This document shows, one piece after another, positions 6,874 through 12,576 of a DNA stretch of 12,576 nt. The notes under the pieces are model-generated. The model worked only from the letters and a program-made list of their open reading frames with translations. It searched no databases and was not told the origin of the DNA. The position numbers and the translations under genes are program-made. The DNA lies in the NCBI GenBank assembly GCA_031283515.1, contig JAITBS010000181.1, forward strand, positions 1 through 12,576. The letters are read 5' to 3'. How positions within the stretch are numbered: the first letter of the stretch is position 1; each line of letters starts with the position of its first letter. This DNA is from Planctomycetaceae bacterium. GTDB taxonomy: Bacteria; Planctomycetota; Planctomycetia; Pirellulales; Thermoguttaceae.

Positions 6874-9507
6874 TTATTCGTCCACACGAAACGCAATTTC
6901 GTAATTTTTTATAAAATCACACTCTTTATTATTTAATCCGTACAACGGACAAATAGCATCATCGATCAAATCAATCAATAGTTTAGAATATCGTATCTTA
7001 TATTCTTTGTAAGAATCGACATGGACATATTCGGTTGTTTGATGGTCAACGATATTTTTCTGAATATCATGCAAGTAATTATTATAACATTTTTCAATCT
7101 GTTTGATTATTTTCTGATTCAAATTTTCGACCGGTATTGGAAATGATTCGATTTCATAAGATTTGAGATCAAGATTATTGGAATAAACCTGTTGATACCA
7201 CCAGAATAAATTGCTTGATAAAATTGCGCCGATGGTATCGGCAATCTTTTTATCGAAGTATAATGGTTTTTCTTTTGTCGATTTTGTCGGATAGTTGGTA
7301 ATCACATTGTAATACATTCCGCCTGAAGTACGATAATAAATCGGTTTACCATTTTTTTGTAACAGACTGCCGATTCTTGAATGTTGTTCTGCAAACAATT
7401 TTTCCAAAATTTGTTTTTCGAGAGAAAGTGATATTTTAGGAAACCTACCGTCAAGGCAATATTTTCGACTATTGGTGAATTGCATTGCCGCCAATAATTC
7501 CGTTTGTGTCATGCCGCTCTGCCAACGATACATTTGTGTCGTCATCAAACGGGAACAAGTAGTTTTTGTTTTATAAAAGGAAATAATTGAAGTTTTTTTG
7601 TGCGAGTTCTTAAAAATTTGTAACGGTCTGTCGCAAAAGGACGCTGCCTTAATTGTTTCGCAATTTTCAAGGAGCAATTGATGCAACGCGGACATCGAAT
7701 CACTTGAAACAACCGAAAGCGGAACGATAAAATGTACATATCCGCCTTGTTTAACCGTATTAAAACCATGTTCGATAAACAGCGAAAACGTATCCAACGA
7801 TCCTTTTTGTTTACCCGAAATAGTTTTTGTTGATACATAATTTTTTTTGAAATATTCTTTTTGTTCGGCGGGATAAGTTGCGCCATACGGCGGATTACCA
7901 ATAACGATGTCAAAATGTTCCACACCGAACATCCAACGCGAATCAAAATACGGCGACGCTTCTGTGTCCGAGTGATTCCATTTACAAAGAGCGTTTATAT
8001 CATCGCTGTCGCTTAGTTGTGCGAGTTCCTGTTCTGCGTTTTGAATGCGTTCTTTCAATCGTTTTCGTAACAAATCATTGGATTCTTTGAAATAATCCCG
8101 TTTAAGATCAAGAATTTGATTAAACAGAATTTTATTGGCATTGAAAAATAAACCGTTACAGTCAATTCCCATCAACGTATTGGCAGCAACAAGTTTATAA
8201 TCGAGGTTCGGCAGTGAATCAATTCCAAAGTTATCAGTTTTCAAATCCGGCTGAATTTCCTGCAGTAACGAAAGGAATAAACGTAACATTGCAATTTGTA
8301 CCGCCATCGGTTGAATATCAACACCGTAAACCACGTTTCGCAGAATTTCCAACTTCTTTAGATAACGTTCCGATGGTGTTAATTTTTTGTTGGGATCAAG
8401 ACGCTGCATCATCACATTCATCACACCGCAAAGAAACGCACCGCTGCCGCAAGCAGGATCAAGTATTGTACAACGAAGGAGCGCATTTTCTGTATCGATA
8501 TTACTATTGTTTGTTGCCGTCAAATACGCATCAAGACTTTCGTTGAGCATATAGTCCACAATTTCACGAGGAGTGTAATAACTGCCCGTAACTTTACGGC
8601 GTGATTCTTTGCTGTCCGCACTAATACAAGCGAGCAGACTTTCAAACATTTTGCCGATAAATTCCGGATCAATAAATTCCGAACTATCGGTTTCATCCAA
8701 CGTATATTTGTATTGAGAAAGAATACGGATAATTCCGGTAACTGGATAAATACCGCCAAGTTCTTTAATCGTTTGAGGCAACGGTTCTGAAAAAAAGTAA
8801 CTATTATCAAGCGCAAAATCATCGTTTGGATGTTTGTTAAACAATCCGCCGTTAAGAAAGGGAATTTTTTTATGCAGCTGTTCTTTAACTTTATTGTAAT
8901 GCAATATCAGGTTACGGTTTTCGAGTTCAATACGTTTGTGTTGCGGCGTACCGAGACTGTAAAAAAAGAGGTTACGGATAATCACCTGATAATAACGATA
9001 AGCATTTTCTTTCAGATTGTCATCAATAAAATTTTTGTCAAAAAGACACGCCGGAACAAGTCCTTTTTCTTTGAGAAAAAAAACGAGTAAAAGCCGAATA
9101 ATAATACGTAATGCATAATCGGGGTCTTGGGCTTTTTCGGTTGCCCAATAATACCAATTGCGGAGTTCTTCATAAAACTTTTCGGAAAGTTCTTTTCGTT
9201 TGTCTTGTTTACGGTATTGTTCTTTAATGACGTTGAGTGCATCACGGACATCGTCGGCGTTACAACGGAACCATTCCGAATGACCGTCTTGCTGGAAACC
9301 TTGTTTGGCGAGATAGTGGTGAATTTCTTTATCCGTAACTTCGTTTTTACCAACAACGGCGGCATCTGTAAAAACGATTTCATAGTTAAGATTTGCCTGA
9401 CTTAATTGTTCGTTAATACGTTTTTCGACGGAACCGGTTGTCTGACCGATTTTGAGCCAACCGTTGTATTTTGGAACTTCAGGAAGCGTGTAAGCGTAAA
9501 TTTTCAT
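6874..9507 (-). CDS. GIY-YIG nuclease fused to adenine-N6 DNA methyltransferase (type IIG restriction-modification-like)
   Basis: This 877-residue protein probably modifies and cuts specific DNA sites. Residues 1-95 resemble GIY-YIG/T5orf172 domains: IYAYTL (3-8), GWLKIGQT (16-23), R30 in VEKRINEQ, and E78 in SEWF (77-80), the expected catalytic Arg and Glu. A helical linker (about 100-300) resembles that of type IIG enzymes. The methyltransferase has TGSYYTPREIVDYM (307-320), SAM-binding motif I DPACGSGAFL (350-359), the motif II region VYGVDIQP (393-400) and catalytic NPPY (538-541), an Eco57I-type adenine enzyme. Residues from about 640 to 877 are a probable target-recognition region, with WWYQQVYSNNLDLKSYEIES (769-788) typical of it. 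A longer frame from 9621 exists, but it overlaps the Cas7-2x gene and adds no domain. ATG at 9507 starts 4 nt after that gene's TGA, which implies translational coupling. All key motifs look intact. A restriction-like gene between two effector subunits is unusual; it may be a recent insertion or a functional partner. Confidence 0.87.
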   Translation of the reverse strand: MKIYAYTLPEVPKYNGWLKIGQTTGSVEKRINEQLSQANLNYEIVFTDAAVVGKNEVTDKEIHHYLAKQGFQQDGHSEWFRCNADDVRDALNVIKEQYRKQDKRKELSEKFYEELRNWYYWATEKAQDPDYALRIIIRLLLVFFLKEKGLVPACLFDKNFIDDNLKENAYRYYQVIIRNLFFYSLGTPQHKRIELENRNLILHYNKVKEQLHKKIPFLNGGLFNKHPNDDFALDNSYFFSEPLPQTIKELGGIYPVTGIIRILSQYKYTLDETDSSEFIDPEFIGKMFESLLACISADSKESRRKVTGSYYTPREIVDYMLNESLDAYLTATNNSNIDTENALLRCTILDPACGSGAFLCGVMNVMMQRLDPNKKLTPSERYLKKLEILRNVVYGVDIQPMAVQIAMLRLFLSLLQEIQPDLKTDNFGIDSLPNLDYKLVAANTLMGIDCNGLFFNANKILFNQILDLKRDYFKESNDLLRKRLKERIQNAEQELAQLSDSDDINALCKWNHSDTEASPYFDSRWMFGVEHFDIVIGNPPYGATYPAEQKEYFKKNYVSTKTISGKQKGSLDTFSLFIEHGFNTVKQGGYVHFIVPLSVVSSDSMSALHQLLLENCETIKAASFCDRPLQIFKNSHKKTSIISFYKTKTTCSRLMTTQMYRWQSGMTQTELLAAMQFTNSRKYCLDGRFPKISLSLEKQILEKLFAEQHSRIGSLLQKNGKPIYYRTSGGMYYNVITNYPTKSTKEKPLYFDKKIADTIGAILSSNLFWWYQQVYSNNLDLKSYEIESFPIPVENLNQKIIKQIEKCYNNYLHDIQKNIVDHQTTEYVHVDSYKEYKIRYSKLLIDLIDDAICPLYGLNNKECDFIKNYEIAFRVDE

Positions 9508-9511
9508 TGAG

Positions 9512-10909
9512 TCATAATGTAATTGTATCAAAAAAATCTGCAAAATTTCCGACGGATTGAGGTTTATCAGCCAATTCCAACCGCCCAGCCGCTTTACTTG
9601 AACCAACACGAAGCAATCCAATATGTAACGCTTTGAGTGTTTTCGCTAACCATTCTGCTTCGTAAATTTTGATATCGCGGACAATCATTGTTACATTAAA
9701 AGAACCTTTAATCAAAACATCGTTATCGAACAATAAATGTTCAATCGCTCCGCCGCTGATGGCGTCTAACGCCACATGTTTACGGTGTTGCAGTAATGCA
9801 TCATCAACCGGACACAACGCATCGGTAAAATGAATCCGTCCCGATTTGTGAAGCGAACCGAAAAGCGATTCAACCGGATATTTTTTATCAATTTCGGATA
9901 CGTTAAGTTTTTCGTTGAACATCCAACCGATTTCCGAACCTTTTATATTGCGTTGTTTTTTTTCGTAATTTTCAACGGAATCGGAAACAGATTTTCCTTC
10001 TCTTGCCGCAAGGCGTGTTATCCAACTTCGGAACAAACCGTGTAACGCGGAACCGGGCAAAAGATAATATTCGTTACCATCCGCAGCCGTGATTTTATGT
10101 GACGACATATCGTTTCCTTCGGCAATGAGTAAATCTTGTCCGCGCGGAATTTGTAATGTAAATTCAACGGCAAGATTATTCGTATCAGAATCGTTTTGCG
10201 GTATCAGTTTTTCACTGTTTACAATTGAATTTGTTCCGTTTTTCCGCCAAGCGTAGAAATCGTTGAGATATTCGGTGTATTGTTCTTTTTCCGATAAAGA
10301 ATATTTTTTGTAAACAAATTCGTTTGCTGTTGCAAGACCAACGCCGCGATTGGAATTACCGCCGAAAATTAAGCCGTTCCGAATCAATCCGGCAAGATTT
10401 TTAAGAAAAACTTCACCGCATTCTTTGAGTTGTTCCGTTTCGTTAAACCAAAGTGTTACATGAGCAATTGTGTTTGGAGGAGCAATCTCAATGGAATACA
10501 AACCGTTATCCAAAACACTTCCGGTGTGCCGATTCCGCAGATGATGAGTCCGCCGATATTCCGTACTTTTAGGGATGTTGAGAACAACATCGGAAACAAG
10601 AAGCGGACTTTCCGCCAGTGTTTTTTCTGTGCCGTCATTATTGTACTTTTTCTCAGCCGATGTTCCAAAAAACAATGCCGTATTCTCTTCACCGTATTGT
10701 TTTTCGTAACTATGACGCAAAACACCGGCAATACTTGTACCGCGAAGAACAAGTTCTTCCTTGCCGTTTCGGGCAAGCAACATTTCGTTTCCGAAATTGC
10801 CGTCTCCTGCCGCAAGACCGTTTTTGAATTGGAGCGTAAATGTCAAACAATAAACCCGATACGGCATACGTTGACAAAAAGACTGATTTATGTCTTGTTC
10901 TGTTGGCAT
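9512..10909 (-). CDS. Fused double Cas7 RAMP protein (III-D2 Cas7-2x-like)
   Basis: This 465-residue protein holds two tandem Cas7/Csm3-like folds and should supply two neighbouring backbone subunits of the effector, binding crRNA and probably cutting target RNA. The first domain has LRGTSIAGVLR (55-65), FFGTS (80-84), the thumb-like THHLRNRHTGS (121-131) and the glycine loop FGGNSNRGVGLA (182-193). The second has LPGSALHGLFR (284-294), LFGSLHKSGRIHFTDA (349-364), HVALDAISGGA (378-388) and RVGSSKAAGRLEL (434-446). Every diagnostic Cas7 element therefore occurs twice, in order. The aspartate used by Csm3 is not obvious in the first domain (N41/E42 by an ungapped eye alignment); D267 or D277 is a candidate in the second. 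The start overlaps the upstream stop by one base (TAATG), and the stop is 4 nt from the methyltransferase start. The fold is clear; the III-D2 assignment is inferred from neighbours. Confidence 0.88.
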   Translation of the reverse strand: MPTEQDINQSFCQRMPYRVYCLTFTLQFKNGLAAGDGNFGNEMLLARNGKEELVLRGTSIAGVLRHSYEKQYGEENTALFFGTSAEKKYNNDGTEKTLAESPLLVSDVVLNIPKSTEYRRTHHLRNRHTGSVLDNGLYSIEIAPPNTIAHVTLWFNETEQLKECGEVFLKNLAGLIRNGLIFGGNSNRGVGLATANEFVYKKYSLSEKEQYTEYLNDFYAWRKNGTNSIVNSEKLIPQNDSDTNNLAVEFTLQIPRGQDLLIAEGNDMSSHKITAADGNEYYLLPGSALHGLFRSWITRLAAREGKSVSDSVENYEKKQRNIKGSEIGWMFNEKLNVSEIDKKYPVESLFGSLHKSGRIHFTDALCPVDDALLQHRKHVALDAISGGAIEHLLFDNDVLIKGSFNVTMIVRDIKIYEAEWLAKTLKALHIGLLRVGSSKAAGRLELADKPQSVGNFADFFDTITL

Positions 10910-12576
10910 TATTGATTCCTCACATTCTCCTTTTCTTGGGCTATTTTTAAATCAATAAGAAGTTTGAGTCCTTTTGCGGCAAGTTGGGAATCCGTCTTTT
11001 CAAGGAACTCTTTTACGTCACAAAAACAAGATTCCCATGTTGCCGCAATACGTTCGGTTCGTTTTTTTTGATTATCAAGATATTCCAGTGTTTTGGTGTT
11101 GTCTTTGCCGTTTGTTTCCAATTCTTTACGAACTGCGGCAAGTTGGCTTGGACTGGGCAAATCGTTTTGATGATTATTCCAAATCGTCAAAATCTCTTGA
11201 ACCATTGCTTTTTCTGTTTCATCGGATTTAAGTGATTGAGGTTCGGACTTGCCGAGATTGAACATTTTTGTTGCTAATCCAGAATGGACGGCAACCAATC
11301 CAAATCCCTGTTCACGTCCGCCGCCAAGACCTGACTTAATTTTTGTTGCGAGGTCTTCGATAGTTGTATCGAAAATAATCACACTTCCTGGCATGACGCA
11401 ACGGCACGCACGAACACGTTTTCCTTTTCCGACTAATGTTCCTTTTCCGTGACGATTCCAGCCGAATTGAACACCGATAACTGTCCCTAAACATTTTTTC
11501 GGTTTGATATTCCATGCTGTTTCAATAAACGCTTGGAACTCTTCATTTGCCGATTGACCGGATGGTTCATCGGGTAAAAGAATCGGCGATTGGACAATCA
11601 AAACCGTATCCTCGCATCCATGCGTTGAACCGTTATAAGGAAGTCTTTCATCTTCTTCGTCAACACGAAAAGCAAAAAGTTTTCCGTTACCGTGTGTACT
11701 GCGTTTTTTTCCGAACGATACGAAAATTTCTTGGACACGGTTATCGTTACAACTTCCGAACACCGCATCAGCCGCCCATTTCGGTAAACGAACAAACCCC
11801 GACCAAACAATAGGAGCAATAGAATCCAACTGATAAAGATTACGTCCATCTCTCGTATTTTTATCATTCAAAACGCCGTGAGCCGACAAAATATGCGGAA
11901 TCGAGTTCGCTTTCCAAAGTTGAATATTGTTTTTCTCTTCTTGTGCTTTTGTAAATTGTAACAACACGCCGCCGGTTGCTTTGAGCGGATTCGCACCATG
12001 AACTTCATCCCATTTATACGGAGGAATTGCCTCATCGGAAACGGTCTTACCGGTCTCTAATTTTTCTCCATCGCTAATCAGTTTTGCGACTTTATGGGTG
12101 AGTGAAACCCGTAACGGAATCGGATAATTTTCTTTCTGATCTTGTGAAACCACAGCACACGGAAGAAGCGGATACGCACGAAAATTTTCATTGTTAAATA
12201 ATTTCGTTGCGGCATCTTCATTCAATTGATTCAACCGATTAAGAATCAAACCTTGTACTGCGCTGGCGGGAATTGCAAAACCGCTTTTGATCACGTTGCT
12301 CGGAACAGGATGCTCGGGACAACAAACCGGCGAATCCGCTTCAAAAATTAAACGTAAAGTGATTATCTCTGTTTGTGAAACAGTTTCCGTTTGCGAAAAA
12401 TCAATATTTCCTTTTTGCAATTGTTCCTCTTTTTTTGATTCGAAAAGCTGCTTGAACAAATCGCCGAGAGGTTGATTTTGTTCCTGAAATTCGATAACAC
12501 ACTTTCCGCCGCCGCGAGTTCGGTTTCCGCCGACCGCACCAATCGACAACATTGCCAAACGAATCGCAAGGTCTTG
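10909..12576 (-). CDS. csx10: Partial Cas7-Cas5-Cas11-like fusion RAMP protein (Csx10-related), 5' end beyond window
   Basis: The reading frame is open to the window edge (visible 555 residues), so the true start lies beyond 12576; a TTG at 12558 is unlikely to be the start because it would leave only the end of a fold. Counting from the edge, SIGAVGGNRTRGGGKC (11-26) is the glycine-rich loop that normally closes a Cas7/RAMP domain, implying a Cas7 fold off-window. Residues about 68-434 form a Cas5/Csx10-like RAMP domain with IPASAVQGLILNRL (102-115), RNLYQLDSIAP (245-255), FGKKRSTHGNGKLFAF (288-303) and the loop SGLGGGREQGFGLV (415-428). Residues about 450-555 are charged and helical with no RAMP motif, suited to a Cas11-like small-subunit domain. 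This order matches the Cas7-Cas5-Cas11 fusion of III-D2 effectors, where the Cas5 part caps the crRNA 5' handle. The stop overlaps the next ATG by one base. The Csx10 relation is fairly sure; the Cas11 label rests on position and helical character. Confidence 0.78.
   Translation of the reverse strand, partial: QDLAIRLAMLSIGAVGGNRTRGGGKCVIEFQEQNQPLGDLFKQLFESKKEEQLQKGNIDFSQTETVSQTEIITLRLIFEADSPVCCPEHPVPSNVIKSGFAIPASAVQGLILNRLNQLNEDAATKLFNNENFRAYPLLPCAVVSQDQKENYPIPLRVSLTHKVAKLISDGEKLETGKTVSDEAIPPYKWDEVHGANPLKATGGVLLQFTKAQEEKNNIQLWKANSIPHILSAHGVLNDKNTRDGRNLYQLDSIAPIVWSGFVRLPKWAADAVFGSCNDNRVQEIFVSFGKKRSTHGNGKLFAFRVDEEDERLPYNGSTHGCEDTVLIVQSPILLPDEPSGQSANEEFQAFIETAWNIKPKKCLGTVIGVQFGWNRHGKGTLVGKGKRVRACRCVMPGSVIIFDTTIEDLATKIKSGLGGGREQGFGLVAVHSGLATKMFNLGKSEPQSLKSDETEKAMVQEILTIWNNHQNDLPSPSQLAAVRKELETNGKDNTKTLEYLDNQKKRTERIAATWESCFCDVKEFLEKTDSQLAAKGLKLLIDLKIAQEKENVRNQ
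10918..10921 (-). promoter_or_regulatory. Ribosome binding site of the double-Cas7 gene
   Basis: GAGG on the minus strand ends 8 nt before ATG at 10909, within the end of the upstream gene. It supports this start and coupled translation through the TAATG overlap. A second purine run, AAGGAG, lies at 10932-10927 but is too far from the ATG to be the main site. Confidence 0.55.

Noticed and set aside
6874..9507. BREX PglX or Class 1 DISARM methyltransferase
   Set aside because: The protein is shorter than typical PglX, has an N-terminal GIY-YIG domain, and no other BREX or DISARM gene is present.
9508..9621. 38-residue N-terminal extension of the methyltransferase gene
   Set aside because: It lies within the end of the double-Cas7 gene, contains no domain, and the GIY-YIG domain begins right at the ATG at 9507.

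Overview
This window is a bacterial type III CRISPR-Cas locus in which every recognisable gene lies on the minus strand. A CRISPR array fills the left end (1-1480) and continues off the left edge. A non-coding leader and repeat region follows (1481-1941), and then a run of cas genes continues off the right edge at 12576. The DNA is moderately AT-rich and Shine-Dalgarno sites are weak or missing for several genes. I cannot assign a phylum from the sequence alone.

In transcription order (right to left) the genes are: (1) a partial, open-ended RAMP protein that ends the first visible Cas7-like fold with a glycine-rich loop, continues into a Csx10/Cas5-like domain and finishes in a helical Cas11-like tail; (2) a 465-residue protein made of two fused Cas7-type RAMP domains; (3) an 877-residue protein with an N-terminal GIY-YIG/T5orf172-type nuclease domain and a full adenine-N6 DNA methyltransferase, resembling a type IIG restriction-modification enzyme; (4) a 756-residue TIGR03986-type RAMP protein, a Cas7 fold with large insertions; (5) Cas6, the pre-crRNA endoribonuclease; (6) after a 394-bp gap, a CARF-HEPN protein of the TIGR02221/DxTHG group. 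The fusion pattern Cas7-Cas5-Cas11, Cas7-2x and Cas7-insertion fits the III-D2 (III-Dv) variant of type III-D effectors. Cas10 and Csx19 are not in the window and would be expected beyond 12576. No cas1 or cas2 is seen.

Expected working model: Cas6 cuts the array transcript, read leftwards from a leader near 1481-1700, into crRNAs whose 5' handle ends in ATTGAAAC. The Cas7-type subunits bind crRNA and cut target RNA. An off-window Cas10 would make a cyclic oligoadenylate that activates the CARF-HEPN ribonuclease. The restriction-modification-like gene sits inside the effector operon, joined to the fused Cas7 gene by a 4-nt gap, and is the most unusual element here. It may be co-expressed DNA-level defence paired with RNA-level CRISPR defence.

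The non-coding parts are also structured. There is a tandem and inverted repeat cluster at 1699-1880, an 11-bp inverted repeat in the putative leader, and a hairpin-rich spacer between cas6 and the CARF gene. Two spacers share an 18-nt core, one of them forming a perfect hairpin.
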